From Chrysomallon squamiferum (lineage: Eukaryota; Mollusca; Gastropoda; Neomphalida; Peltospiridae), in NCBI GenBank assembly GCA_012295275.1, contig CM022673.1, forward strand, positions 1,390,605 to 1,454,604: a DNA stretch of 64,000 bases, written 5' to 3'. The notes under the pieces are model-generated. The model worked only from the letters and a program-made list of their open reading frames with translations, made no database searches and was not told where the DNA came from. This document shows, one piece after another, positions 28,766 through 42,200 of this stretch. The translations under genes were made by a program, and so were the position numbers. Positions within the stretch are counted from its first letter, which is position 1; every line of letters starts with the position of its first letter.

Positions 28766-31394
28766 ATTCAGTCTGCCCAGTGTGAGTTACCTCCCTTTTC
28801 TCCTACTGCCTGATGGGATATTTCCTATTCAAGCTGATATTCACTCACTGGTGATTACTATTTATATAAAGTGTATTTTGCTTTTAGTCAAGTGTCCTAT
28901 GAATAATGAAAAACATACCATGGCTTGTTCTGTGTGTTTTGTTTTCCACTTCCATGGGAAGGTACTTTAAAATATCTGTTTTTGCTAATCTTAACTTTGT
29001 GACAGCTGCTTTCTTCTGTCAGATATATTTGTTGTAGAAAAACTGTATTACTGACACCAATAACTACTGATCCTAAAAAGTATTTGTTATATAAGAAGTC
29101 ATTAAGCTAACATTCATTAATTCATTCATTTACCAGCTTAATGTGAAAGTAACAACATGTAGAATAATATTATTAATTTTATTTTACTCTAGCCAAGATC
29201 ATTTTTCATGTTCATTTGATAAATATCTCTGCCTTCTGTCATTAACATCTGCCTTCTATGAATATGTATTTATTGATATCCAGATAAATGTATGTAAATT
29301 AACTGCTATGAGATGTGGAATACATTATTTATTGTGATGATGAAATGTTTGATAATAAATTTATAACACTGTGGGCTATTAGTTATTATATTTTCTTTTA
29401 ACTCACACACACACACACATAATGTACATACACTCACCATATTATTATTATTACTTTTTAAAAAGATACTTTCTTTGTCTATGAAAATTCTAATATGAGT
29501 GAAAATAAAAAAATATAACCAAATGAAATCTCTTATAATTATATAAAAGATGTCTCATTCCTTCTAACTGAAAAAAAAAAAGAAAAAAAAAGAAAAAGAT
29601 TGATCTAAAATATGTCAGCAACAGTTCTCCTCTCTGTCATAACCTGTTTGAAATAATTATAAGTATGTCACTAAATAATCATAAGTTTAAAATTGTCAGG
29701 AAAGTGTTGTAAATAAAATATTTCTTACTTCTTGCAGTAGGCAGATGATACTTAAAGCAAACTGTGAATTTTTTCTTTCTTTCTTACATTTTTATTTTTA
29801 TTTTTTTATCTCAATCTATCTTTCTGAATTAGCCATTTCCTGTTTCTGTCAGTAGTAAATATGAATGAACCTGATAAATGTCAAATAAGAAATACTGGAG
29901 AAAATATGTCAATTAATGAAATATAGCAGTTAAAAACAGTGGGTGAATAGAGATATATAAATAAAAAATTTTTATCTATACTTTCACCTGTAAATATGGA
30001 TAGATACATACATACATATATACATACATACATACATACATATATACATACACTTACACACTCAAACACACACAGACACATTACACAAATACATACATGC
30101 ATACTTACACAGAAGCAAACATACATGAATATGCATGCATGCTTATATACATCCATCCATCCACACACACACACACAATCATACAAACACACACAAATAT
30201 ACAAACATACAATAAACATTTGTTTTTTTAATTTTTCTGAATATTTTCATTGTATCACTGATTATCTCTATAGCTAATTAAACCTTTTTTTTTAAAATTA
30301 TTTTTATTAACAACTTTTAGAATAACAACACAACATCTTATGTAGTTTATCTGAGCTTATCAACATACCAGTGTGAAAAACCCTAACTCTGATCACTCTT
30401 GCAGAAATATAATCTTTGAACAGGTATAACATTATTGGTAGTCATATACTTGGTATATAACATCAACACATCAATGGTAATGGGTGTTTATTAATATACC
30501 ATGTTTAAATACCCTTATAAGCAATGATTTTATTATATAACATAGTTCATTAGCTTAATGATCTGTGATGATCCTTTTTAATACTGCCAAAGGAAAACTA
30601 CTAGTAGTGTATAACCCACCATGCAATACAAAATATATTACACACCTATGTCAGAACTGACAGCTTATAATACATAAGACATCATATATTATGACATGTA
30701 GAACACACATATGTTAAAGTCATCAATAATAATTCAGAAAACATCAGTCAGTATGATGTATTGTACACACAGATGTATGTTGAAATTACCAGCTCTGAAT
30801 GGTAACGTGCAAGACACTAAGTAATTATAGTTTTTTTAATAACATTCTATCAAAACTAGTGAACAAGACTATTTAGAAAATTATCTGATAAATTTAGGAC
30901 CACACATCTACTGGTAAACAAGTGATTATAACACATACATCACATCATGCAGTTTAACATTACACACACACACACACAGGTACATACGTACTTACATAAA
31001 TATACATCTTTATACATCCTACATAAACATCTTACATAAACATATAGCTTTTTATCTTTTTTTTTTTTTTTCCTTCTTCAGATCATCCAGTATAGAGGAA
31101 ACACACCTGTTTCTCTACAGTTAACAACAAATGAATAATACAAAATTATGGTACAATAAAATTAATAGAGAAGCATACATATACAATAAAATGTTAAATA
31201 TATATTTTTACTTCACTGTCAATGGATAAATAAATAATTTTTATTTCTCATCATTTCTTATAATCCTTTAGCCAAATGCATATTGCCTTCAGCTTTTAAT
31301 CAATCAACTAACATTTATTTAATAATAAACCAACACACTTTCTTTGGCAAATATGAAGTATTAAATTGGTAGCTTTTGCATGATAAAAAAACAT
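28766..31394. other. Non-coding, AT-rich
   Basis: No gene seen. It holds (CA)n at 29402-29420, TACA-type simple repeats at 30000-30200, and CA runs at 30961-30979. The remainder is plain AT-rich sequence. Confidence 0.6.
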
Positions 31395-31601
31395 TGTCAC
31401 CATTCCCTGGTTACTCTTACTTAAAAGGAATATATCTTTTTCTTATACACCTTCCCATGAACTGTAAACCATATCTTTTGATAAACCAGTCACAGAGGAC
31501 TCACTGGAATAGGAAACAGTCCTGTAGATGCTGCAAGAGAGAACTGATCCCGCAACCCATCATTCAGCAGGCTGCAGCTCTAACCACTGAGCTACAGTCC
31601 A
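31395..31601 (-). mobile_element. tRNA-derived SINE, nearly full head and body
   Basis: The minus strand starts GGACTGTAGCTCAGTGGTTA then GAGC (A-box), with GGTTGCGGGATCAGTTC (B-box) about 45 nt later and the shared body with its CCCATAGACAG-like segment. It is the clearest tRNA-type head in the window. Confidence 0.72.
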
Positions 31602-31676
31602 AACACTTTGAAGAGTGCTGCTGAGCAAGAACAGTCAGTTAATTGTGTGATTCTCACAGCTTCACATTATTTATTG

Positions 31677-31812
31677 CAACATCAGTGTAAAAGATGCAAC
31701 CATTTGTAGACGTGGCAATATAAATTATGTAATCATTTGCAGTAACATCGATGTAGATGATGTAACCATCTGCAGCCACATTGATGTAAAAGGTGTCACG
31801 ATTTGTTGCACA
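31677..31812 (+). repeat. Degenerate tandem repeat of about 36 bp, four copies
   Basis: Units follow the pattern TAACATCGATGTAAAAGATG then TAACCATTTGCAGC with many substitutions. It lies about 75 bp from the tRNA head of the SINE at 31395-31601. Confidence 0.65.
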
Positions 31813-32357
31813 GTTGTATTCGCGTGTTCGTTCAACAGGGCGTGCAACGGCTGCTGTGCTGTACAAAGAAAACTTGTATATCTGACGTAAAGGGAAACTG
31901 GCGTAAATCGAGTGTTAACACAAAATCAATGCAGCCCATTTTAAACGCATCAGAAAAAAAGGCTCTCCTTTCTGTTGCTGCTTATTCATTAAGCTTCTGT
32001 CATTTCTGGACATTGTAAGCTAATAATGTAAACTGCAGGTTTTATTTCAAAGTTTAAATATTGTTTTGTTATAAATACTGCATTGTCCTTCACACACACA
32101 CAACAAACACACACTTACATATGCATGCATATTTACACACACACATTCATTTTATATATAAATATCCTCATAATACTGTACTGCACCATAAACTCTGCCA
32201 TTTCCCATCAAATAGCCGTGTTCCAGTACATCACTCTACATGAGAATAACTTCCTAACTGTTCCCACACTCTGCCTTACTAAACATCTTGTAGACAACCT
32301 GTCAGACAAGGTCTAGTTAACCTCCTGCTTCCAGTTTCCAGACAGTGAGGTGCACAA

Positions 32358-32391
<34 letters not shown>

Positions 32392-35047
32392 ACTGGTGCC
32401 AACATCACCAAACTGCAGGAAAGCCCAGGCTGAGATGATATGTTAGCTTGGAATGCAGTCAAAGCAAAAATGTGTAGACGTTTGTTTTAGTATATGATGT
32501 GTAACTGTTGTACTAGGAAAGATGTTTGGTTTACATTAATAAGAAGAAGATGAAGAAGGACAAAAACATACACAATAATAATAATAATAATAGGATGATG
32601 ATGGTGACAAAAAATCTGGCACTGTGTATTAGCTGCAAAATTATTCCTATGCATTTAACTACAAGAATAACTACAAAACAAATTGAGAAACTGATATCGA
32701 ATCAAAAGGTTAAGATTAATTTATGAAAGGTAAAATTTCAGAGGTAAGAAACATTTCTGGAAAATACTCAATCAAAATCTTAGCTGTGTTTTTTCTTTGG
32801 TCATGAAATGAATTGTATTGTAAAGGCTTCAAATTTCTGCTAAGAAGAAGAAAAAAGATTAAATTAATTAAAAATGTCCTGTTGTTAAGACATCCATCAA
32901 AGACTTTAAAGTGAAGAATGTTAAATAAAACATCCTCAAAAGAATCTTTTTTTTATTTAATTTGCTTCTTTAGGTGATGGTTATGTCTTACTGGTTTTAC
33001 TTAATTTTCTCAAGATGCCAAAGTCTTTCAGTTTATTATTTGTTTTTTTCTTCCTAGCTAATATAGCTGATGATTACTGTAAAACAAAACCCTATGTGGT
33101 GAACTAGGAAGCTACTGTTTAGATTGGACTGGCTAAGCTCAGCCAAAACAAAGATAACAGACCCTTAGAAGTTAATCAGAAACTGGCTGGCTAGGAAAGG
33201 GAAGGGGGCCAATTTCAGTTTTATTTTTCTGATGGACAAAATTCGTCTTCTTTTTGTTTTAACTCGATACTGATAACACAACAGCTGGTAAAGAACAGGG
33301 TGCTGGTGAAAGTATTTTATAAGCTAGCTTTTCTTGCTTTTCCTATTTTATAACTTTTTTTGTCATATGTAATTGTCTGTTTCAGTAGTTAACATTTTGC
33401 CCAAACTGAGTGTGTTCCAATTTCATGTGTCAAGAGGTTTTTTAAAATAAATTGAATCAGATAAAGAAGTGAGATTCTGGACATTCCGTTGTTGAAATAA
33501 TAATCAGTAGAGACTGCTGTAGCTAGAGGTTTTCTTACTGGAATAATAATCTGTTGGAGATAAAGCTTATTCCAGTAAAACTCAGATCAAAAGGTAAACT
33601 TATTATCAGAGTGTATCGCAATTCTTTATTTACAGTAACAGAGACTGCCAAGTCCAAATATCTCAGTGCAAGAATAAATCACCTTTTATTTTTATTTTCC
33701 TAATGGAAAGGTAATTCAAGATTAACAACAATAAAAGGTTTCCTTTCTTTTCAAAATAACATCCAAATTATTTATTCAAAACATTCTAGATGGAGGTCTC
33801 TATGTGTAACTTATTTGTGTGTTTTTTTATTGGTGATATTATTTATTTATTTGTTTGTTTATGAGTTTATGCTTAGTTATGATGAATTATACCAATAAAT
33901 TATTTATTTTGTAATGCAATTAGATTTACAGATTTCATGCTAACGTATCACTATGAATTTTAACAAAAATCTGTGTAGCTATATAACAAGACAATATTAT
34001 TTTCATCCAATAAAATTCAAATTTAGTTTTTTGATATAAATACTGACTGTATCAATTTCCCTTCCGGATCCTCTTGTAAACACATTTAAAAATACCTCAA
34101 AATTATCTAATTATAAGAGATCTTTAATGCCACCTTCCTCACAGACTGCCAAGGATATTAAACTCTTTGATATTCGTGTGGACTGAAGTGATCCCTGCTG
34201 ACTCATCAAAGCAAGATGATCCTTCAGCCCATCAGGTCTCGGGTTAACCAGGCAATATCCAACTTTTAATAATTTCTTTCTGAAATGGTTTGTCCTCCAC
34301 CATGAACTCTGTGGTAGCAGGACCTGCTGAGTCTGTGCGATACAGATGTACATGAACCATGAGGGCGTGTGACATACTGAAACTGTAATTTACACCATCG
34401 TATCCATCACCTCCCGGTTAGCTGGTAATCACTATATCTGATCATGGCCCAGGTCAACAGATCTTTTTCAGATTTAATCCTGTTTAGTTTACTGCAGAAT
34501 GCACATCTGCTGCCACGCCTGCTTCTACAAAGGTTAACAATCGGCCAAGCCATCTGCTGAGATCTGATTAAGATAAAGCTATAAAACTCTGGCTTCTTTT
34601 TAACACACTATTTCCTTCAGGTAAATAAAAACCCTCCAGAGCTTTGAGAAATGCCTGCATTCTTCAAGATGCCACTTTGTACAAGTAAGATGGTACAGAA
34701 TGTGCTCCAAGTATCAAAGGCAGTATATATAGATAGATTTTATTTAAAGACACATTTAAAACATACTCAGTACAGTTATATGGCATCATGTGTATATAGT
34801 TAAAGAACACAGAAACAGAGAAATTGGCTGCTGGCTGTTACATTTGTTTATTAGAAGACACAAGACAGCATGTTCCATGCATTTTTATAAACACATTAAC
34901 TGGATGAAGATGGTTCTATGGTGTGTTGCAATGTTGTTGTTTTTTATAGCCTATTCACATTATGACAACAGTATATGAATATACTGTAACCTTTTTTCTA
35001 ATACAAACACATACTGAATAAAATCAGCAAACGTTTAGTTTCATTGG

Positions 35048-35105
<58 letters not shown>

Positions 35106-36972
35106 GTTTTGTTTTGTTTGTGGGGTTTTTGTTTTCTAGGAGAGGGACTGTTAAAATTATTATTTTTTGTTTTATAATTTTTGTTGTGAGTACATAAAAC
35201 AAAAACATATATAAAGCATTTTTGGAAGCAAAAAAATTTTTTTTTTTTAAATTAGTATTCATTATATTTCCAAACAGTTTAAACAGATACATTATGAAAC
35301 CATACAAATTGTGTTATGATGTGTTCAGAATAATAAAAAGAAAACAGAAAAATGTTTTATAATATTATCTTTGTTTTTTATATTGAGACATTTAGAAGAA
35401 AAAAAAAAAAGAAAAAGAAAAAAATGAAAATAATAAACATTAACATAAAAATAAATGTCTCAACTGCAAAGACTGAAGCTTTAATTTATGTACCACCCTT
35501 TACCACATATAAGATTGAAAAACCCAACAAAGGAAGACAACTTTATGTTTATTTTATAGCTAACCAATACACATTAACTTCTACCAGAGTTATTAACATG
35601 TCAGTGTATGATAAACACGTATAATAATTGTCAGCAGATACAGAATACATTTAGATATTCCAAACAGATACATAAAGTGTGAATATGTAGGACATTATAT
35701 TTATAATGGACAGACAAAGACTGTGGGTTAGGTCAATGACCAATGTCGAATCACCATTTTATTTAAATAAACCAGACACACACGACAAGGCAGTCCACTA
35801 AACACCATGTTCCTTATTGACAGGGCAGAACTGGAAAAACAAATGTGTTACTGCTGATCAGCATTTCAGTAAAGTTTAGTATTAATGCTTACCAGTGATC
35901 ACATAGTTATGTATAAAAAAAAAAAAAATAACAACAGAAAAGAAACATGTTGAAAGCATTCCATGATTTATTCTTACCAGCTAGGTATTGGTGTTAATAT
36001 TTACTAAGGATCCAAAGTTTATGTATAAAAGAAAAAAAAAAACTGCCAACACCATTCTAGAGGCTATTTTTATCAGGTGTTTGTTAAACATATTTTATAT
36101 GCAAGTACCTACGAACATTTTAAGAAACAAAAAAAAAAAAAAAAAAAAAAAAAAAATAACACTCCCAAAACATGCTACAGTATTTAATAAATCAGACATG
36201 GAGTAATGGTTGGTGTCACAGAAAAATATATTAGGTTAATTGTTCAAACTTGACAGCTGGTGTAATTCATTACTACATATTACGGTATGTTAAGAAACGG
36301 TATATTCAGTAGCACTGAACAAGTCAGAAGTAACAGGAATCATTGTGCTAGGACCACTGTTCAAGCCTGTAATGAAAACCCCCATGATACACTCAATCAA
36401 TAAACAATGATCATGTCAAAAACGTTTCCATGACTACAAAGGAACAGAATCTGTATTAATGAATGCATGCAAATATTCATGCAGACACAAATATTCACAT
36501 ATGCATAAAGACAATTCATGCATACAGATTCACCAATGCATAATGCAGGGTATGTGTTTTTTTTTAATTATTACTGTATCTTAATTAATTTTTTTATTAT
36601 TATTTTTTATATTAAAAAACAACATATTCTGGAGAAAAAAAACAACATATTCTCAATGACCTACTTACACTAAATAATTTGAAAGCATTTTTTAATAATA
36701 ATTATTATTAAAATTTACTATTTGAATATATCAAAAGTTTAACTGATTTTATTCCTTTCATATTTATTCACATTAAACACCAAGCATTGTGTAAGCTGAC
36801 TACTGCCAGAATGCTTTGACTGTTCTGTGTTATTCAACTTTATGAACAGGACAACACATGCTGTAAAATATTGTCATAATTATTAGTCACAAAATGATTT
36901 AAATTCAAAGAGTCCCATTCACTGCTATTTGTCATCAAGAAGTGCCATCTAATTAGCATGTCAGGAAATCAG
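31813..36972. other. Non-coding, AT-rich
   Basis: No gene seen. It contains (GT)n at 32360-32388 and 35052-35104, a 31-base A run near 36128, and a less AT-rich, motif-dense stretch at about 34060-34630 that could be regulatory. Open frames here match nothing I recognise. Confidence 0.6.
35052..35104 (+). repeat. (GT)n microsatellite
   Basis: About 26 GT dinucleotides. Confidence 0.97.
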
Positions 36973-36992
36973 CAGTGCCATCTGGTGGCCAG
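36973..36992 (-). promoter_or_regulatory. Strong CTCF-like motif
   Basis: The minus strand reads CTGGCCACCAGATGGCACTG, an almost ideal match to the conserved bilaterian CTCF consensus across core and flanks. A partial GTGCCATCT half-copy lies about 35 nt to its left. If bound, it would be a boundary or loop anchor in this gene-poor stretch. Confidence 0.55.
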
Positions 36993-37504
36993 GTGGAGAT
37001 AACTCTTAACATGTGTTCATTATTGTTGACAGATGTTTATCAACAAAAAGGTTTCAGAGGCAATCTCCTGCCTAAACAGAACAATTCCTATGTGCTAGGC
37101 CAGAGAATGATGACAGGGGGAAAAAAAAACCTACATATATTAATGGAGGAATGATTTAAACTGACAACTTCCATTAGATGTGTGTTTTATGTATAGAAAA
37201 GTAAATAATCAGAAACATGCAGAAATTGGCAAACCAAAGAGATGTTACAAATGGAACACTTTATAATACATTATGTGCTGAAAGTTTACCAAAGTCGTAA
37301 TAGTACTAAACAACCCTGTCAAAAAAAAAAGCATTGTCATTTTGTGCTGTGTGTTAGCAATGCTTGTAAAAGATATAGTTTATTATGCTATAATATTTGC
37401 CTAATCTTACATCAGCACATTTCAATACTAAGGATTATTAGACAAATCAGCTGAATGTTTCTTGTATAAACTAGAATTATGATATGAGAGAAGAATGCTG
37501 CTCC

Positions 37505-37640
37505 TGGATTATCTCTTGGGTTACTCTTACTGATTAGCAGCAATATGTCATTTGCTATGCACCTTCTCATAGACAGTAAAGCACAAACCACAACTTTTGA
37601 TTAGCCAGTTGCTGTGTCAGTATCCTAAGTGATTTACAAA
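37505..37640 (-). mobile_element. SINE fragment (body)
   Basis: It contains the family body in minus orientation. On the plus strand it reads TATGCACCTTCTCATAGACA, followed by AAGCACAAACCACAACTTTT and GATTAGCCAG. The tRNA head is missing or unrecognisable. Confidence 0.6.
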
Positions 37641-39439
37641 TAAAACACTGCAGTTCATTAAATGTTGAAGTGTTACCAAATGCCACTGCACAACACTAAC
37701 CGAACCATTCCAGGAATGGTGTCATTTTGTGTTACATGCAGGGAATGCATGTAACTGATATCTTCCTAAAATGATCTCCTGTGGTGGGTCTATCATGTTA
37801 TGTGTATTTTGTCTCAGTAACATTAGAAGTAAGTGAGAAAAGAAGGAGAGAAAAAAAAATGAACTGGATAAAGGAGAAATTAGAATTAAAGCCAAGAGAA
37901 AAATGGAAAAAAAAAAATGAAAAAGTGAAAGAAGAAAAATCATTTATAATAAACAAAAAGTTTGGATGAAGGACATAAGATAAAAGTTGAACAGAAAACA
38001 ACAAACTTGGACAACATGACCACACACAATATATCACCACTCGAATTACCATAACAGAGATAAAAAGTAGCTGTCCATCTATTCAGATGACCCATTTTTA
38101 TATAACACAGCATTTGCCTTTTCGTGATCATTCATGCTGAAATCAGAAAAGAAAAGATCACGAATGATGGGTGGCCAGCTCTCAGAATTCTGAACTGATC
38201 ATCAAACAAAACATTGTGTGTCAGCACCTGAAATTCTAGACTCTTCATTTGTGAAGATGAATAAGAAACTGAGATGTTCTTACATTTATTTGAGAGAGAG
38301 AAAAAAAGGTTGCTGGACAAGTTGAGATGAGTTGTTTGACAGCCGTGAGATACATACTTGTATTCTATGTTTCAATCTCCTGTTGATAAACTGGTATATT
38401 ATTCCTGTGTGGCGTATCATGGAACATAAATAAAGTTATGATGGGTTGAGAATGTCATAAACTACCACAAATTAATAAAGGTTAGAGAATAGTAAATTTC
38501 AGAGTGCTATGTAGTATCAAAAAAAAGTATATTCTTTACCTCCAGTAATAAATATCTAACATTATATCTTGTACTGTAATGCTATCAACAGGCATCTTTG
38601 CCTTGTTGCAGATTTCAGAACTGTTTTAATACTTTCAAGCCTGACATATGTGATGACAAACAGTTCAGCTCTGACTTTAACTTTTAAAACACAGGTCTGC
38701 ACATCAGTTTATTCAATCTGTAAAACTGTGATTGGTGTGAAATAAATGGAAGGAAGTGTCTGCAATACTGCCTGGCCTTTTTATTGCTACACTACATTTG
38801 GCCAGTCAGTTTATATTGGTTTGTGACACAAAGAGAACCAACTGTAACTGTTTCAGGATCATTACACAGCTGGATGATTTACTGCTTGTAAAAATAACTC
38901 TGATCAGCTTAGCTTTTGAGTAAAATTTAATATAAGTTTCTGAACAGGCCAGTATATATATATAAAAAATATGATTCAGATCACAATTTTTGAAATATAT
39001 TTGGGTGTAAACCTTTAAGAAAGTTCCGATTTCAGTTCAATTTACAAACTTTGTCTATCACATGTCAAAAGTGGCATGTGAGTTACAAACAGAACTGAAG
39101 AAAGAAAACAATGCCAGGTCATAACAGATGTCAGGGGAAACCAGTTCAGGTTTCTTCTGACACATAAAGAAAGAAGAAAAAACTGCACGAATGTGATAAG
39201 TATGTAAACAAAAGCAGATGATGACAGGTCAGATATGAAAGTTTAATAAACAGATGTCAAAGCAGTGTTACTTTCACACTGGATAACACAGAGGATCAGA
39301 CCTTCTTAGAGTACCCATTAGTCTATTTCCCATTCCAGACATGTTCCTGTAAATGATTTATCAAAGATCACAGTATGTGCTTTCTTCTCAGTGGAAAGAT
39401 GCATTTCTTCCTTCATGTCACTGTCACATGTGTGGGTGT
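37641..39439. other. Non-coding
   Basis: AT-rich with a purine-rich stretch at 37820-37960. No gene, mobile element or tandem array is recognised. Confidence 0.6.
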
Positions 39440-40023
39440 GTGATCTTTTTTCAGTGCAGATGAATATTTTTTAAATGTTCTTTTTATTTTTAGCTCATCA
39501 CGAAAATGCCATGACTTTTGTTTTAAATTTTTCAACCATTGCTACCTGGTTGTGTAAATTCACACATTTTTCAAGGTGTGAACTGTTGGCAGTGCTGTTG
39601 ATCAAGGCCATTTTCTGCACAGAATCCAGCTAATAAATCTTACCATAAAATGATAAGGGAGCATCCATCTTACATGATGCTGACACAGCCAAGGGCCGTA
39701 ACTCTAAAAATAGCATAACTGAAATAGAATTATCTCTGAGTGACAGTTAATTAACCAAGAATGTGAAAATATTATATCTGTAGTAATGACATAAAAAAAT
39801 TATAATAAAAAAATAATTTAAAAAATTCAAATAAAAATAAAAATGTTATTTTAAGATTTAGGTTAACTAGAGGTAATAAAATATATAAAATTTGCATCAT
39901 GTTTTTGTGATTTTGTGTGTGTGTGTGAGTTTGGTTTTTTTTATCTTTATTCAGTGCAGATGCCTTTTTTTTTTTTTTTTTTTAGCTCATCAGGAAAATG
40001 CCATGACTTGTTTTAAATTTTTC

Positions 40024-40058
<35 letters not shown>

Positions 40059-40192
40059 AATGCCTGGTGCAATTTTATAAACAAAAATGGAATCCTAACC
40101 ATTACTTATTACCTGGTTGTGTAAATTCAAACATTTTTCAAGATGTGAACTGTTGGCAGTGCTGTTGATCAAGGCCATTTCCTGCACAGAAA
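39440..40192 (+). repeat. Direct duplication with 500-bp offset
   Basis: The block 39440-39624 recurs at 39940-40192. Both have TCAGTGCAGATG, TTTAGCTCATCA, GAAAATGCCATGACTT and ACCTGGTTGTGTAAATTCA in order, and end GTTGATCAAGGCCATTT. The second copy carries a T run and about 50 bp of extra sequence in its middle. The TTTAGCTCATCA start followed by T-rich AT sequence recalls a dispersed molluscan repeat, but I am not sure. Confidence 0.8.
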
Positions 40193-42024
40193 TACGACTG
40201 GCTAAATGATACATCTGCACTAGCAGTGGCACATATACTTTGTTAGTAATAAAGATCAGCAACTTCAGTTACAAAATGATGCTGAGTGATGGATGGCAAG
40301 AGAAAAGCTTGAAGAATGAAATGCAGTAAATTAATGCAGTGATCCACATGAGGTAAATTAAAGTGCTGAATTACCAAACAAAAGACCATTCAAACTCAAA
40401 TTAATGCTGTTTTTGTTATTTTTATGTTAATTAATAACAGCTGTACAGATTTATTTGAGTAAAATCCAGTTTAAGACAGTACATTCGTAAACACATGTTA
40501 TTAGGATGGCCCTTCAGAAAGATTTTAATATCCATCAGATGACATTTAAATTCACAGAAATGTTTTAAATCCATTTCCTTGCAGGTTTCAATGTACCATT
40601 ATTTAGAATATTTACGTAATCGTTAAAAGATCTTTTAATTTTGTTTATTTACCAATTCAGTAATGTGCATATCTCACATCTGATAAAGTGATTATTTAAT
40701 TTGATGCAGTATTTTTTTTTTAATTCTCCATTTCCTACTATTACTAAACAGGCACCATCTGCCAACTGATTATGTCTGATCTTTCCAGGCCCCCAAAAGT
40801 ACCTGACATTTTATATTGCACCCACAGCAAACATCACAAAGGTAAATTTAAATGTGAAACTAATTTGGATGCATTTCCTGATAATTAAAACGTAATTACT
40901 GATGGAATATGGTTTTAATCATCCCATTATAGTTCACTTTTATTGTTTAATTAGCTCTGTGAGTTCTTCAGGGGTTTAAGGGGTCTAATTGTTTGAAAGA
41001 AATATTTTTGAAAATGTTATTTTCAAAAAGCAAAATTCTAAAGGTGGTACTAGAAATCAACAGCTAAATAGCTATTTATAAGATTTTAATTTTTTTTTAA
41101 TTTTTTTTTTTTAGACCAAGGTTTATGCTTTCAGAAATACTTCTGGAATAGTGTATTTGATATTTTAAAAAACAGTAACAGCAGAAAAAACAAATATTCA
41201 GAATAATGAAAACATCCTGTAACAACCCAGCACATGTACATTAAATATGTAAATACTGAAAAGAGCTCTGTTCGAATGACTGTATTTGTTACCATGGCAA
41301 CTGTAAGCCTAATGGTTTTAAAATATTGTTTTAACATGCAGGTAGAGGACATATGTTTAAACCAGATGGCATGCATTTTCATTTTTTCTTTCTTTCTTAC
41401 ACTCGTATTCTCATGCCACGAAAAGACCAGTCTATGTTACCACAGTGTTAGAGATTTGGCTCAAGCTGTGACAGTTTTTAGAATTGTTGATATTTCAGCT
41501 ATTTCCAGTTCCAAATGTGTTCTGATACAACTATTTGTAAACCAATCAATATTTTCAAAAATCTGGCATGTTCACTTTTGTCCTCAGGAAAATAAACACA
41601 TTTATAAAAAAAACTTTAAAAAATTAAATAAATTTCCTTACTGCTAATCTGTAAGAGTACTCATCTATGTGTTTCTTCTGGCTGAATGTTTGTGTTGTTT
41701 CCTATATTCTCTTTACTAAAATAACACATATAATGGTACCAGATTTAGATGGTCAGTTCAAATAATCAAAACATGACAGCCAAAAAAGCTTGTCCATTAT
41801 TTCCACCTGTGTTGTATACTTGCACACCTGAGGCAAAGGGTTCAAAGAAAACATCAAAGAGTTTGTAAATTTGTTTTACAACTGGCAGTAGCTTGCTTGT
41901 TTTCCCATCAAACACTGGTCACATCTTTAGCTTTGGTTAACAAATGAAGGTCAGAAGGTCTAGCTCTGGAGCAAGTTCTGAACAAACTCTTACAAATGTT
42001 TAATTTTATTTCACATTAATCACA
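40193..42024. other. Non-coding
   Basis: AT-rich with a homeodomain-motif-rich piece at about 40740-40990. The open frame at 41234-41647 on the plus strand (137 codons) is unlike any protein I know and has no splice or codon support. Confidence 0.6.
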
Positions 42025-42200
42025 GGAGTTGCAGAGCAGGTTAAAGTGCTGGTGTAAAGATCTGATGGTTTTCAGGATCAATTCCCCACAGTGCTCATTT
42101 TGAGTTATTTTATGTTTCAGTGAGTATTTCATGTCCAGTTCATCAAAAGGCATCATCTGTGTTTTACTGTTTGTGAGAAGGTGAATGCATTAGATCCACT
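42025..42200 (+). mobile_element. SINE copy, diverged
   Basis: It carries a B-box-like CAGGATCAATTCCCCACAGT. The shared body follows (GTTTCAGTGAGTATTTCATG then TCCAGTTCATCAAAAGGC), ending GAATGCATTAGATCC. The A-box end is degraded (GGTTAAAGTGCTGGTG). Confidence 0.6.

Noticed and set aside
31376-31624. Plus-strand 82-codon open frame
   Set aside because: It lies over the SINE copy read in antisense.
41234-41647. Plus-strand 137-codon open frame
   Set aside because: AT-rich composition, no recognisable motif, and a second overlapping open frame on the other strand. Treated as chance.
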